From positions 1-31,481 of the IMG/VR virus record IMGVR_UViG_3300047548_000154: a stretch of 31,481 bases of DNA; one strand, given 5' to 3'. Below the pieces are notes generated by a model, which was not told where the DNA came from, did not search any database, and saw nothing but the letters and a program-made list of their open reading frames with translations. The position numbers were made by a program, and so were the translations under genes. This stretch comes from a virus. Positions 20,072 through 27,772 of this stretch are shown here, piece by piece (position 1 is the first letter of the stretch; each line of letters opens with the position of its first letter).

Positions 20072-20778
20072 CAGACCCTCAGCATCCTATCAAGTTAGCT
20101 CTGATAGATGCTGATGTGATGGTATACAGGATAGGCTTTACCACTCAGGAAGAGCCTGTCCATGTAGCTAAGTCACGGCTTACCGAGTGGCTTGAAGACT
20201 TTGTTTACCTGGGCTTGAAAGTGGATGACTATGAGGCTTACTTGACAGGTAAAGGGAACTTCAGGGACGAAGTAGCCGTGACTGTTCCATATAAGGGCAA
20301 CCGAGACAATCTACAAAGGCCAGTTCACTATCAGGCTTTGAGAGAGCACTTGGTTAAACGACATGGAGCTATCGTCACAGAAGGCTATGAAGCTGATGAT
20401 GCTGTTGCTATGCGGTCTACTGAGTTGCTGGACAACTGTTGGATTGTCCATGTAGACAAAGATTTGGATCAACTGCAAGGACATCACTACAACCCTGTTA
20501 AGAATGAGAAATACTATGTGGATGAGTTCACTGGATTGACGAACTTCTACAAGCAAATCTTGACAGGTGATAGGGTTGACAACATCATTGGCTTGCATGG
20601 CATTGGGCCTGTAAAGGCTTCCAAGGCATTGAAAGAGTGCAAAACAGAGAAAGAACTATACGAGGCAGTATGCGAACTTTACGAGAAACATGGAGAACCT
20701 TTAAGTCGGGTGATCGAGAACGGGAACCTGTTATGGCTCAGACGGACAAAGGATCAGCAATGGATGCCTCCTTCGTAA
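20068..20778 (+). CDS. 5'-3' exonuclease (FEN/T7 gp6-like)
   Basis: A 236-residue flap-type nuclease. Acidic metal-binding residues occur in LALIDADVMVY (Asp14, Asp16), EGYEADDAVA (Glu108, Asp110, Asp111) and VDKDLDQ (Asp130, Asp132). A helix-three-turn-helix follows (GDRVDNIIGLHGIGPVKA, 167-184), and YKGNRD near residue 75 is typical. It is shorter than T7 gp6 (about 300 residues), but the core motifs are present. The start is a TTG at 20068 that overlaps the SSB stop as TTGA, with AGAGGA about nine bases upstream. No later Met leaves the first Asp motif intact. It would remove RNA primers and degrade host DNA. Confidence 0.88.
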   Translation: MTDPQHPIKLALIDADVMVYRIGFTTQEEPVHVAKSRLTEWLEDFVYLGLKVDDYEAYLTGKGNFRDEVAVTVPYKGNRDNLQRPVHYQALREHLVKRHGAIVTEGYEADDAVAMRSTELLDNCWIVHVDKDLDQLQGHHYNPVKNEKYYVDEFTGLTNFYKQILTGDRVDNIIGLHGIGPVKASKALKECKTEKELYEAVCELYEKHGEPLSRVIENGNLLWLRRTKDQQWMPPS

Positions 20779-21065
20779 GTTCTTTTGAATTGGCAGGCTG
20801 TGAATGGCTTGTTCAGATGTCCAATGACATCACTGAGTATGGGCACTGCAACATTGACCAGCATGTGATTCGATTGCGGTCAGGTATGTCCGATCAGCTA
20901 CAGTCATTGACGTTCTACCATGAGCTTGTTCATGCAATCCTTATGACAATGGGAAAGATGGATCACAGTGAAGAATTTGTTGAAAACTTTGGTAATTTAC
21001 TGTATCAGTTTATGAAGACAGTAAAGAACATTGAATATGGCTACGAAGAAGACACTCACAGCTAA
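20760..21065 (+). CDS. Zincin-like metallopeptidase candidate
   Basis: A 101-residue protein with the zinc-binding motif FYHELVHAIL (HExxH) in one helix and a Glu-rich 'HSEEFVENFGNLLYQF' about 12 residues later that could supply a third ligand. The first half is mostly short strands. This is the small zincin-like fold found in phages, with no established target. ATG 20760 is chosen because AAAGGA lies six bases upstream. It overlaps the exonuclease end by 19 bp and the endonuclease I start by 29 bp. Its target may be host or phage protein, which the sequence cannot tell. Confidence 0.7.
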   Translation: MDASFVSSFELAGCEWLVQMSNDITEYGHCNIDQHVIRLRSGMSDQLQSLTFYHELVHAILMTMGKMDHSEEFVENFGNLLYQFMKTVKNIEYGYEEDTHS

Positions 21066-21456
21066 ACAAGTAGCTGCTAAGTATGGCTTCAGGAGTGGCT
21101 TAGAAGAGCGTATTGCTGAGTGGTTGACTAAGAAGGGTGTTCCTTTTAAGTATGAAGAACTGGTGATTAAATATACAAAGCCAGTTACATACCATAAATA
21201 CACACCTGACTTTCAACTACCCAACGGTATCATTGTAGAGACAAAGGGAAGGTTCTTGCAGGCAGACAGAATGAAACATCTGCTTGTTAAGGAGCAACAT
21301 CCTGAATTGGATATTCGCTTTGTCTTTTCAAACTCTAATGCTAGAATCAGTAAGGCATCAAGGACAACGTATGCTGCTTGGTGTCTTAAGCATGGCTTTA
21401 AATTCGCTGACAAGTGTATACCGGAGGAATGGTTAAATGAGAACAACTGTGTATAA
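21037..21456 (+). CDS. Endonuclease I, Holliday-junction resolvase (T7 gp3-like)
   Basis: A 139-residue protein (T7 gp3 has 149). The catalytic pattern fits: LEER with Glu23/24 near the N-terminus, Glu40, then YTPDFQLPNGIIVETKGRF with Asp58, Glu68 and Lys70. In T7 this enzyme cuts branched DNA, resolves junctions before packaging and helps break down host DNA. ATG 21037 gives the best start; an in-frame TTG at 21031 is less likely. It overlaps its upstream neighbour by 29 bp and the downstream small gene by 20 bp. Confidence 0.93.
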   Translation: MATKKTLTAKQVAAKYGFRSGLEERIAEWLTKKGVPFKYEELVIKYTKPVTYHKYTPDFQLPNGIIVETKGRFLQADRMKHLLVKEQHPELDIRFVFSNSNARISKASRTTYAAWCLKHGFKFADKCIPEEWLNENNCV

Positions 21457-21616
21457 TCGTCAAATTTTCTATGATTTTGAGCATCAAGAAGTGGCTTTTT
21501 TACGATCTATTGGGGCCTGGGAAACAATTAAAAAGAACCTTCAACCCCATGAATCAATCACCATTGAAGGTTACGAAAGAATTGAGACAGACGGAGAAGA
21601 AGCAAATGAACGTTGA
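21437..21616 (+). CDS. Small hypothetical protein
   Basis: A 59-residue protein, MRTTVYNRQIFYDFEHQEVA onward, acidic and slightly aromatic, with no membrane span or cysteine. GGAGG lies about ten bases before the ATG, which is a strong site. It overlaps the endonuclease I end by 20 bp and the next small gene by 11 bp. A competing frame runs through this stretch from 21471 but lacks a binding site of similar quality, so this frame is preferred. Function unknown. Confidence 0.6.
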   Translation: MRTTVYNRQIFYDFEHQEVAFLRSIGAWETIKKNLQPHESITIEGYERIETDGEEANER

Positions 21617-21773
21617 AATGATTGAAGAAGATGAAACAGGGGCTACCTACCGATTCTATCTTAGCGCACAAGAAATTGATGAGTTTGTGACGCTGGGAAT
21701 CATTACAGCACTGAAGCAAGCGGCGGCAGAGGCTAATAAATTTCTTGAAGCAAAGGAAGCAAATGAAGGTTAA
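21606..21773 (+). CDS. Small acidic helical protein
   Basis: A 55-residue protein, MNVEMIEEDETGATYRFYLS, with a C-terminal Ala/Glu/Lys-rich helix (ALKQAAAEANKFLEAKEANE). ATG 21606 follows a GGAG at about nine bases and overlaps the preceding gene by 11 bp and the ThyX gene by 11 bp. Longer readings of this frame start at 21471 and overlap the 59-residue gene without a good start site. No family recognised. Confidence 0.55.
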   Translation: MNVEMIEEDETGATYRFYLSAQEIDEFVTLGIITALKQAAAEANKFLEAKEANEG

Positions 21774-22392
21774 TCTTGTATGGGCTACTCCTGATGCAGA
21801 GAATGCTATTGCATACTGCGCTCGTGTGAGTAACCCCAGCAACCAAAGTAACGTGGAGACTGCGCCTAAGCTTCTCAAGTATCTGATGCGTAACAAGCAT
21901 TGGAGTCCTTTTGAAATGGCTAATGTCTGTATGGAGATTGAGTGTACACGAGACATTGCTCGGCAGATTCTGCGTCATCGTAGCTTCAGCTTCCAAGAGT
22001 ACTCTCAACGATACGCTGAGGTCAATGACTTTGAATACTCTTCTGTGCGCCTACAGGACGATAAGAACCGTCAGAATAGTCTTGAGACTGAAGATAAGTA
22101 TCTGAAGACTTGGTGGGCTGCTGCTCAGCTTCGTGCTGAATCTGACTGTACATCTTTGTATCGTCAGGCTCTTGCGAGAGGTATTGCAAAGGAACAGGCT
22201 CGTAAGCTACTCCCAGAAGGGCTTACAATGTCTAGGATGTACATGAACGGCACAGTGCGTAGCTGGCTTCATTACATCGAAGTTCGCACCGACAAGAGCA
22301 CTCAGAAGGAACATCGTGATGTTGCAGAGGCTTGTAAAAAGGTACTTACTGATGTGTGTCCAAGCTTGATTGAAGTGTACAAGGAGCTTTAA
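21763..22392 (+). CDS. thyX: FAD-dependent thymidylate synthase (ThyX)
   Basis: Makes dTMP from dUMP using methylene-tetrahydrofolate and reduced flavin. The 209-residue product contains the ThyX signature RHRSFSFQEYSQRY (71-84), matching RHRxxS...SxRY. HWSPFE (46-51) is the typical upstream helix and LTMSRMYMNG the later conserved part. The ATG at 21763 with AAGGA upstream and an 11-bp overlap is preferred to an in-frame start at 21745. It belongs with class II ribonucleotide reductase, glutaredoxin and the MazG-like protein to a dNTP-supply group. Many phages use ThyX when the host thymidylate pool is limiting. Confidence 0.95.
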   Translation: MKVNLVWATPDAENAIAYCARVSNPSNQSNVETAPKLLKYLMRNKHWSPFEMANVCMEIECTRDIARQILRHRSFSFQEYSQRYAEVNDFEYSSVRLQDDKNRQNSLETEDKYLKTWWAAAQLRAESDCTSLYRQALARGIAKEQARKLLPEGLTMSRMYMNGTVRSWLHYIEVRTDKSTQKEHRDVAEACKKVLTDVCPSLIEVYKEL

Positions 22393-22569
22393 ATGAAAGT
22401 AGGTGTTATTGGCTTGCTTGGTATTCTGTTTGTTGCTCTGAAGCTTCTAGGATACATCACATGGTCGTGGTGGCTGGTTCTTCTGCCTTTCTATGGTGGT
22501 TTAGCTGTTGTTGCTTTCATTGGTCTGGTCTTTTTTACCCTTCACTATTTTTTGGGGGACAGTAAATGA
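22393..22569 (+). CDS. Small two-span membrane protein
   Basis: A 58-residue protein, MKVGVIGLLGILFVALKLLG onward, with two hydrophobic segments (about 5-20 and 27-50) and very few charges. Small proteins with a central 'TWSWWLVLLP' core are widely annotated in phages as transmembrane proteins of unknown function. It starts directly after the ThyX stop and shares ATGA with the MazG-like gene. It may lie in the inner membrane; a membrane anchoring role for nearby enzymes is speculation. Confidence 0.65.
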   Translation: MKVGVIGLLGILFVALKLLGYITWSWWLVLLPFYGGLAVVAFIGLVFFTLHYFLGDSK

Positions 22570-22892
22570 ACTTGAATAAGTATCAGGAACTTGCTTGGGA
22601 ATATGCACTTCCCCAGGCCAAGACAGTTCCTTACATGACCTTTGGTATGGGCGGTGAGGTTGGTGAGTTGATGTCTAAGTATGCTAAGTACTTCCGAGGG
22701 GATGACAAGTATACTGAAATGGTCAACTTCAAAGAGGAAGTGATGAAAGAGATTGGCGATGTGTTGTGGTTCGTGGCAGGCCTATGCTCTGTCTACAACA
22801 CTAGTCTTGAAGCAGTGGCACAGCAGAACTTGGATAAGCTTGAGGATCGACGCAAGCGCAACAAGATTCAAGGCGATGGCGACAACCGTTAA
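22566..22892 (+). CDS. MazG-like nucleotide pyrophosphohydrolase
   Basis: A 108-residue all-helical protein with the MazG/all-alpha NTP pyrophosphohydrolase motif: GGEVGEL (29-35, Glu31 and Glu34) and KEIGDVLWFVAG (61-72, Glu62 and Asp65). These residues bind Mg2+ in this family. It would hydrolyse a nucleoside triphosphate to monophosphate plus pyrophosphate, clearing modified or surplus nucleotides or alarmones. Substrate cannot be read from sequence. It shares ATGA with the membrane gene upstream and lies 9 bp before the next gene. Confidence 0.85.
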   Translation: MNLNKYQELAWEYALPQAKTVPYMTFGMGGEVGELMSKYAKYFRGDDKYTEMVNFKEEVMKEIGDVLWFVAGLCSVYNTSLEAVAQQNLDKLEDRRKRNKIQGDGDNR

Positions 22893-22901
22893 GGAACAAA
22901 C

Positions 22902-23267
22902 ATGCAAGAAATTAAACATGACATCTACTCGTTCAGCTACACTGACAGTGATGGCGTAAAGCGTAGCCATATCATTGAAAGCCAAGACTTTACTTGGACT
23001 ATGCTACTCAATGAGTATGTTCGCTTCCTTGAGGGTATCTTCCAGTATGAGATCATGGATAAGATTTCCATTGAAGCTGCTGAGTGGCATAAGAACTGTA
23101 GTGAGTTTGAAATTCCTATGCTGTCGGGCTGGTGGGGTAAGTTCCATCCTGCTGAGGACTCAGAGGATGACTATATTCATGATTCTTACTGGGAAGAGTA
23201 TATTGATGAGTCCTTTGGCGGCACCAATGACGAGCAAGACACCGATGCGGATACTCGTAATCCCTGA
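22902..23267 (+). CDS. Hypothetical acidic protein
   Basis: A 121-residue acidic protein of strand-plus-helix type, MQEIKHDIYSFSYTDSDGVK. Several Trp occur in the second half (SGWWGKFHP) and the C-terminus is Asp/Glu-rich. AAGGA lies seven bases before the ATG. It overlaps the metallophosphoesterase gene by 41 bp in another frame, so its last residues carry double-coding constraint. Proteins of this size occur next to phosphoesterases in related phages, with no known function. Confidence 0.65.
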   Translation: MQEIKHDIYSFSYTDSDGVKRSHIIESQDFTWTMLLNEYVRFLEGIFQYEIMDKISIEAAEWHKNCSEFEIPMLSGWWGKFHPAEDSEDDYIHDSYWEEYIDESFGGTNDEQDTDADTRNP

Positions 23268-24018
23268 TTGTCAGGTTAAAGAGGGTGTTCCTTTGGAGCA
23301 CCTTTCTTGGGCGGGGCAGGCTATCTGTGACTACCGTCCCGATGTTGTTGTTAACATTGGTGACTTTGCAGATATGCCTAGCCTCTCGACACATGACCTT
23401 AAAGGCTCTAAGTACTTTGAGGGATTGCGCTACAAGAAGGACATTGAAGTGGCTAAAATGGCTATGAAGAAGCTGTTGAAGCCCTTACGTGACCTTCAGG
23501 CAAAGCAACGTAAGAACAAAGAGAAGGTGTATAAGCCTCGTATGCTTCTTACCCTTGGCAATCATGAGAACAGAATTGACCGAGCAATCAATAACAACCC
23601 TACTCTTGATGGGTTGATTAGTGTGGAGGATTTGGAGTATGCTAAAGATTGGGAAGTTTATCCTTTTCTGCATCCTGTATTCGTTAATGGCGTTGGCTTC
23701 AATCATTACTGGCCTGTGGGTGCCATGGGCAGGCCTGCTGGGAGTGCTGCTGCTATTATCAACAAGCTTCACATGTCTTGTGTGGCTGGTCATCAACAAG
23801 GAAAGCAAGTCGCATATGGGAAACGAGCAGATGGGAAGCCTATTTGTGCTATCATTGCTGGTTCTTTCTATCTGCATGATGAGTCTTATATGGACAGGCT
23901 GAGCAACAGACATTGGCGGGGATTGCTGGTCATGAATGAGGTCAATGATGGTCACTTCGATGAGCTATTCCTGAGCATTGAATACCTTGAAAGGAAGTAT
24001 GGACATGAGCAGCCATAA
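23227..24018 (+). CDS. Calcineurin-like metallophosphoesterase
   Basis: A 263-residue phosphoesterase. It shows the metal-binding pattern VIPDCQVKEG (Asp14, Gln16), NIGDFAD (Asp46), LTLGNHENR (the catalytic GNHE) and a later AGHQQGKQ. The first Asp-x-His motif is Asp-x-Gln here, as occurs in some phage members. It may act on nucleic acid or small phosphates, and Mre11-like nuclease function is not excluded. ATG 23227 is the earliest start consistent with the motif; ATG 23245 is an alternative. It overlaps the acidic gene before it by 41 bp and the DUF3310 gene after it by 14 bp. Confidence 0.85.
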   Translation: MTSKTPMRILVIPDCQVKEGVPLEHLSWAGQAICDYRPDVVVNIGDFADMPSLSTHDLKGSKYFEGLRYKKDIEVAKMAMKKLLKPLRDLQAKQRKNKEKVYKPRMLLTLGNHENRIDRAINNNPTLDGLISVEDLEYAKDWEVYPFLHPVFVNGVGFNHYWPVGAMGRPAGSAAAIINKLHMSCVAGHQQGKQVAYGKRADGKPICAIIAGSFYLHDESYMDRLSNRHWRGLLVMNEVNDGHFDELFLSIEYLERKYGHEQP

Positions 24019-24439
24019 GTGCAATACGTGCTTCTACAAGAACATGGATCGAGACTCTTGGCCTTGTATGGGATGTAACAACTACTCACGTTATGTCAAC
24101 TACATGGCCTTTAACGAGCATCCTCATGGTTCCCAGTGGAAGGAACTTGATAAGGTGATTGTCTCTTGGAAAGACAGTGTGAACGGAATTACAGGTGAAG
24201 ACTTGAGCAAAGCAACTGAACATGATGCAGTTAATCATCCTAAGCACTACACAGAGCATCCCTCTGGTGTTGAGTGTATTCAGGTGACAGAACATATGGG
24301 ATTTAACTTAGGTAATGCTGTCAAGTATATTTGGCGGTGTGACCTTAAACGGGATGCCATTGAAGACTTGAAAAAGGCTAAGTGGTACATTGAAAGGGAG
24401 ATTAGCAAGCGTGAGCAATCTAACCTTCATGGAACTTAA
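24005..24439 (+). CDS. Zinc finger plus DUF3310 protein
   Basis: A 144-residue protein in two parts. The N-terminal 40 residues have CNTC (about 6-9) and CMGC (about 21-24) pairs that would bind zinc. The C-terminal 65 residues form the DUF3310 domain (VNHPKHYTEHPSGVECIQV, then GFNLGNAVKYIWRC and KDLKKAKWY-like helices). The DUF3310 family includes T7 gp1.7, reported to be a nucleotide kinase, so a role in nucleotide supply is possible. ATG 24005, nine bases after AAGGA, is preferred over ATG 23999. It overlaps both neighbours. Confidence 0.8.
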   Translation: MSSHKCNTCFYKNMDRDSWPCMGCNNYSRYVNYMAFNEHPHGSQWKELDKVIVSWKDSVNGITGEDLSKATEHDAVNHPKHYTEHPSGVECIQVTEHMGFNLGNAVKYIWRCDLKRDAIEDLKKAKWYIEREISKREQSNLHGT

Positions 24440-24575
24440 AGAGAAGCTGTCAATGCTTGATGAAGTATCTTTGCTGGAGATTCTGAATATCTCTAGCCAA
24501 GAGCTTGTTGATCGCTTTGAAGACATTATTGAAGAAAAACAGGACAAACTAGAAAGGGATTTCAATGACTTTTAA
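24411..24575 (+). CDS. Small helical protein with GTG start
   Basis: A 54-residue protein, (M)SNLTFMELKEKLSMLDEVSL, all helical and acidic. I recall related short proteins with 'LTFMELKE.L...DE.SLLE.L.I.SE..VDRFED.IEE' in podoviruses, of unknown function. The GTG at 24411 with GGGAG ten bases upstream gives the family's usual N-terminus; ATG 24429 is the alternative. It overlaps both the DUF3310 gene and the ribonucleotide reductase gene. Confidence 0.65.
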   Translation: MSNLTFMELKEKLSMLDEVSLLEILNISSQELVDRFEDIIEEKQDKLERDFNDF

Positions 24576-26472
24576 AATGAATGCTTATAACGAATACATT
24601 GCCAAGAGCCGCTACAGCCGATTCTTGGACAAAGAGGGTCGTCGTGAGCATTGGAATGAAACTGTGGCACGTTACTTTGACTTCATGACTAAGCACTTGA
24701 AGGACAAACATAACTACATCCTCACTGATGAACTGCGTAGCGAACTGGAGGGTGCTGTTGCCAATCTGGAGGTGATGCCTTCGATGCGTGCTATCATGAC
24801 TGCGGGGGAAGCACTTGAACGTCAAAACATTGCAGGATATAACTGCTCTTATCTGCCTATTGATGATGCTAAGGCTTTTGACGAGGCAATGTATATCCTT
24901 CTGTGTGGCACAGGCGTGGGATTTAGCGTTGAGCAAAAGTATGTCAGCAAACTTCCTGAGATTCCATGCAAGCTGTATGATTCTGAAACTGTGGTTGTCG
25001 TTAAAGACTCCAAGGAAGGATGGGCAAAGTCCTTGCGACAGGTTATCGCCTTGCTATATGCAGGTGAAGTACCAAAGTGGGATGTATCTGGTGTGCGTGC
25101 TGCAGGAACACGGCTTAAGACTTTTGGCGGTCGTGCCAGTGGCCCAGAGCCGTTGGTCGAACTGTTCAAATATGTTGTTTCCAAGTTCAAAGGAGCAGCT
25201 GGTCGAAAGCTTACGAGCCTTGAGGCCCACGATATTCTCTGCAAAATCGGAGAAGTTGTGGTTGTTGGAGGTGTACGTCGATCCGCGATGATTAGCTTGT
25301 CTGATCTTGGTGATGATCGTATGGCTCATGCCAAGGCAGGTAGCTGGTGGGATGGCAATGGTCAACGTGCTCTGGCTAACAACAGTGCGGTGTATGATGT
25401 CAAGCCTGATGTTGGTCAATTCATGCGTGAATGGAGTAGCATTTATGAGAGTCATTCGGGAGAGCGCGGAATCTTTAATCGCTATGCTTCGGAATTGCAG
25501 GCAGCAAAGAACGGTCGGCGGGCACTTGATAAGGAATGGGGTACTAACCCTTGCTCAGAGATTATTCTTCGTCCTTACCAATTCTGTAATCTTTCTAGCG
25601 TTATTGTTCGTAGCGACGATACTCTGGATCGACTTCGCGATAAGGTACGTATTGCAACGATCCTGGGAACGTTCCAATCTACGATGACACACTTCCCGTA
25701 TCTGCGGAAGGTGTGGCAGACAAACACTGAAGAGGAACGCCTCTTGGGTGTCTCGATGACAGGTATTCTCGATAATGCCTTGCTCAATAATCCTGATGAT
25801 AAGTCTCTTCCTGAACGCTTGGAGTACTTGAAAGATGTGGCTGTCAATACTAATGCTGAATTTGCCGCTGTTCTTAACATTCCTGTTAGTGCGGCTATCA
25901 CCTGTGTCAAACCTGAAGGAACTGTCTCTCAGCTTACTGGCACTGCTTCTGGTATTCATCCTCAGCATGCTCAGTATTACATTCGTCGGGTTCGATCAGA
26001 CAATAAAGACCCTATTACTGACTTTCTTAAGTCCCAAGGGTTCCCCGCTGAGCCTTGCTTTATGAAGCCTGACAGCACCACTGTCTTTAACTTCCCGATG
26101 AAGGTTGGTGATGGTGCTGTGCTGCGAGATGATATTGATGCTATTACACACTTGAAGCTCTGGCTTGCATTCCAGCGCTACTGGTGTGAACACAAACCCT
26201 CGGTCACTATCTCTGTTAAGGAGCATGAGTGGCCTACGGTTGGTGCATGGGTGTGGGAACACTTTGATGAAATCACTGGTGTTTCTTTCCTGCCCTACGA
26301 TGGTGGTACGTATCGACAGGCTCCTTATGAGACTATTGATGCTGCTACTTATGAGGAACTGTTCAAGAAGATGCCAGTAGGTATTGATTGGGACTTGTTC
26401 CGAGAAGGTACTGATAACGTTGAAGGCGCTCAGATGCTTAACTGCACTGCCGCTGGAGGTTGTGAAATCTGA
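24565..26472 (+). CDS. Class II (B12-dependent) ribonucleoside-triphosphate reductase
   Basis: Reduces ribonucleotides to deoxyribonucleotides with an adenosylcobalamin radical. The 635 residues resemble monomeric class II enzymes (Lactobacillus type, about 740 residues). The first active Cys is in GYNCSYLP (Cys94), the radical-site region is NPCSEIILRPYQFCNLSS (about 327-345), and the C-terminal redox pair is Cys627/Cys633 in NCTAAGGCEI. There is no second subunit gene, as expected for class II. B12 must come from host or medium. The stop TGA overlaps the ATG of the glutaredoxin gene, which presumably re-reduces the enzyme. It fits the dNTP supply of the replication operon. Confidence 0.92.
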   Translation: MTFKMNAYNEYIAKSRYSRFLDKEGRREHWNETVARYFDFMTKHLKDKHNYILTDELRSELEGAVANLEVMPSMRAIMTAGEALERQNIAGYNCSYLPIDDAKAFDEAMYILLCGTGVGFSVEQKYVSKLPEIPCKLYDSETVVVVKDSKEGWAKSLRQVIALLYAGEVPKWDVSGVRAAGTRLKTFGGRASGPEPLVELFKYVVSKFKGAAGRKLTSLEAHDILCKIGEVVVVGGVRRSAMISLSDLGDDRMAHAKAGSWWDGNGQRALANNSAVYDVKPDVGQFMREWSSIYESHSGERGIFNRYASELQAAKNGRRALDKEWGTNPCSEIILRPYQFCNLSSVIVRSDDTLDRLRDKVRIATILGTFQSTMTHFPYLRKVWQTNTEEERLLGVSMTGILDNALLNNPDDKSLPERLEYLKDVAVNTNAEFAAVLNIPVSAAITCVKPEGTVSQLTGTASGIHPQHAQYYIRRVRSDNKDPITDFLKSQGFPAEPCFMKPDSTTVFNFPMKVGDGAVLRDDIDAITHLKLWLAFQRYWCEHKPSVTISVKEHEWPTVGAWVWEHFDEITGVSFLPYDGGTYRQAPYETIDAATYEELFKKMPVGIDWDLFREGTDNVEGAQMLNCTAAGGCEI

Positions 26473-26657
26473 TGAAGACAGTCTACACAAAGGATAATTG
26501 TCCTGCCTGTGTGACTCTGAAGGCTTCCCTGGCTAAGGCTGGGGAGGCCTTTCAAGAGGTCAAGATTGGTAGAGACATCACTCGTGAAGAGTTCATGGAT
26601 AAGTTCCCCACTGTGCGAACTGTTCCATATGTGGTAGAGGATAACCAAGGAGCATAA
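26472..26657 (+). CDS. Glutaredoxin/NrdH-like redoxin
   Basis: A 61-residue thioredoxin-fold protein with the active-site pair Cys10-Pro-Ala-Cys13 and the cis-Pro motif TVPYV (50-54). It is shorter than typical NrdH (about 75 residues) but both key motifs are intact. Its ATG overlaps the RNR stop by one base, so it is almost certainly the electron donor that reduces the RNR C-terminal cysteines. Which host reductase would recharge it is unknown. Confidence 0.9.
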   Translation: MKTVYTKDNCPACVTLKASLAKAGEAFQEVKIGRDITREEFMDKFPTVRTVPYVVEDNQGA

Positions 26658-27385
26658 TGAGTACGATTCCTGCCAAGAAAGAGACAGCTAAGGAAAAGCA
26701 GTCCAACAGTTTGAGGTTGAAGCTGGATGACATGGCAGTTATCCGTCCCAAGACAGACAAACAAAAGGAGTTCTTTGAGGCTTATCAGCGTGGTGATTAC
26801 TTCATGGCCCTGCATGGTGTTGCAGGCACAGGTAAGACCTACATTGCACTGTATAAGGCCTTGGAAGAGGTCATGGATCGCTCTAATCCATTCCATAAGG
26901 TGACTATCATCCGGAGTGCTGTGCAGAGTCGTGATATGGGATTCTTACCCGGTGACATTGATGAGAAGATGGACGTATACATACAACCCTATCGACAAAT
27001 CTGTAGTGATCTGTTCAAGCGTAAAGATGCTTGGGATCGCTTAGAAGAGCAAGGGCATGTAGAGTTTGTCTCTACCAGTTTCATCCGAGGAACTACTTTT
27101 ACGCATAGCATCCTGATTGTTGATGAAATGCAGAACATGAACTTTGAAGAACTTGATACCATCATTACTCGTGTTGGTGATAAATCAAAGATCATCTTCT
27201 GTGGTGACTATCGACAGACAGACCTACGCAAGAAAGATGATAAGTCTGGAATCTTGAAGTTCATGGACATTGCTAAGCGTATGTCTGAGTTCTCTAGGTT
27301 TGAGTTTACCATTGAAGATATTGTTCGTAGCTCTCTGGTTAAGAACTATATCGTTGCCAAGACCCACTATGAGGATGCACAATGA
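26657..27385 (+). CDS. PhoH-like ATPase
   Basis: A 242-residue P-loop protein. Walker A GVAGTGKT (54-61), a Walker B-like SILIVDEMQNM (151-161) and a later GDYRQTDLRKKDDKSG match the PhoH family, which is common in phages of marine and soil bacteria. Function in phages is unresolved; RNA-related or helicase activity has been suggested. It begins at the last base of the glutaredoxin stop and shares ATGA with the next gene. The first 30 residues are basic and probably disordered. Confidence 0.9.
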   Translation: MSTIPAKKETAKEKQSNSLRLKLDDMAVIRPKTDKQKEFFEAYQRGDYFMALHGVAGTGKTYIALYKALEEVMDRSNPFHKVTIIRSAVQSRDMGFLPGDIDEKMDVYIQPYRQICSDLFKRKDAWDRLEEQGHVEFVSTSFIRGTTFTHSILIVDEMQNMNFEELDTIITRVGDKSKIIFCGDYRQTDLRKKDDKSGILKFMDIAKRMSEFSRFEFTIEDIVRSSLVKNYIVAKTHYEDAQ

Positions 27386-27576
27386 ACAAATACATTGTAA
27401 AGTATGTTCTTCCGCAATATCTGGAAGACAGGCGATATCTTACAGATGAAAAAGATGTACCAAGCCTTATTGTAAAGCTCTTAGGCCTTGCCAGGGAAGA
27501 GCACAATATAGAAATGGACGAGCGAGGATATGTTGAGATTCGTCCTACCACAATGCAACATTGGGATGCACAATGA
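27382..27576 (+). CDS. Hypothetical protein
   Basis: A 64-residue protein, MNKYIVKYVLPQYLEDRRYL, mixed strand and helix, slightly acidic. No cysteine or membrane span. It shares ATGA with PhoH before it and with the last gene of the operon after it, which fixes the start well. No family recognised. Confidence 0.65.
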   Translation: MNKYIVKYVLPQYLEDRRYLTDEKDVPSLIVKLLGLAREEHNIEMDERGYVEIRPTTMQHWDAQ

Positions 27577-27725
27577 TTACACAGTTTAGCTGGTCAAATG
27601 GACTTGTGCTAGGGATTACTAGCAACACTGCCTATACCTTCAATGATAAAGGTGATGTGTTGGGAGAGGTTCCTAGTGTGATTCTTTACCTTGGATTCTT
27701 TCAACTAGCTCTCGTGTTCACGTAA
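27573..27725 (+). CDS. Last gene of the rightward operon, small protein with hydrophobic C-terminus
   Basis: A 50-residue protein, MITQFSWSNGLVLGITSNTA at its start, ending in a hydrophobic segment 'SVILYLGFFQLALVFT' that could span the membrane. Similar short proteins with 'FSWSNGL.LGI' and a final hydrophobic helix occur in podoviruses, function unknown. It shares ATGA with the gene before it, and its stop lies 9 bp before the terminator stem, so it is clearly the end of the operon. Confidence 0.65.
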   Translation: MITQFSWSNGLVLGITSNTAYTFNDKGDVLGEVPSVILYLGFFQLALVFT

Positions 27726-27733
27726 GCAACAAA

Positions 27734-27767
27734 AAAGCCCCGATGGAGGTGACTCCAAAGGGGCTTT
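27734..27767. terminator. Bidirectional intrinsic terminator
   Basis: AAAGCCCC (27734-27741) and GGGGCTTT (27760-27767) form an 8-bp stem. An inner stem GGAG/CTCC closes on a GTGA tetraloop. Rightward transcripts end in TTTATTATTT, and leftward transcripts end in TTTTTTG, so it stops both converging operons. It lies between the last plus-strand gene and the spanin gene. Confidence 0.92.
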
Positions 27768-27772
27768 ATTAT

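Noticed and set aside
21452-21457. TATAAT near the end of endonuclease I
   Set aside because: It arises from the final Val-stop codons and lacks a -35 box.
22975-23226. 84-codon N-terminal extension of the metallophosphoesterase frame
   Set aside because: It overlaps the well-supported acidic gene at 22902, its residues look random, and the phosphoesterase motif begins right after ATG 23227.
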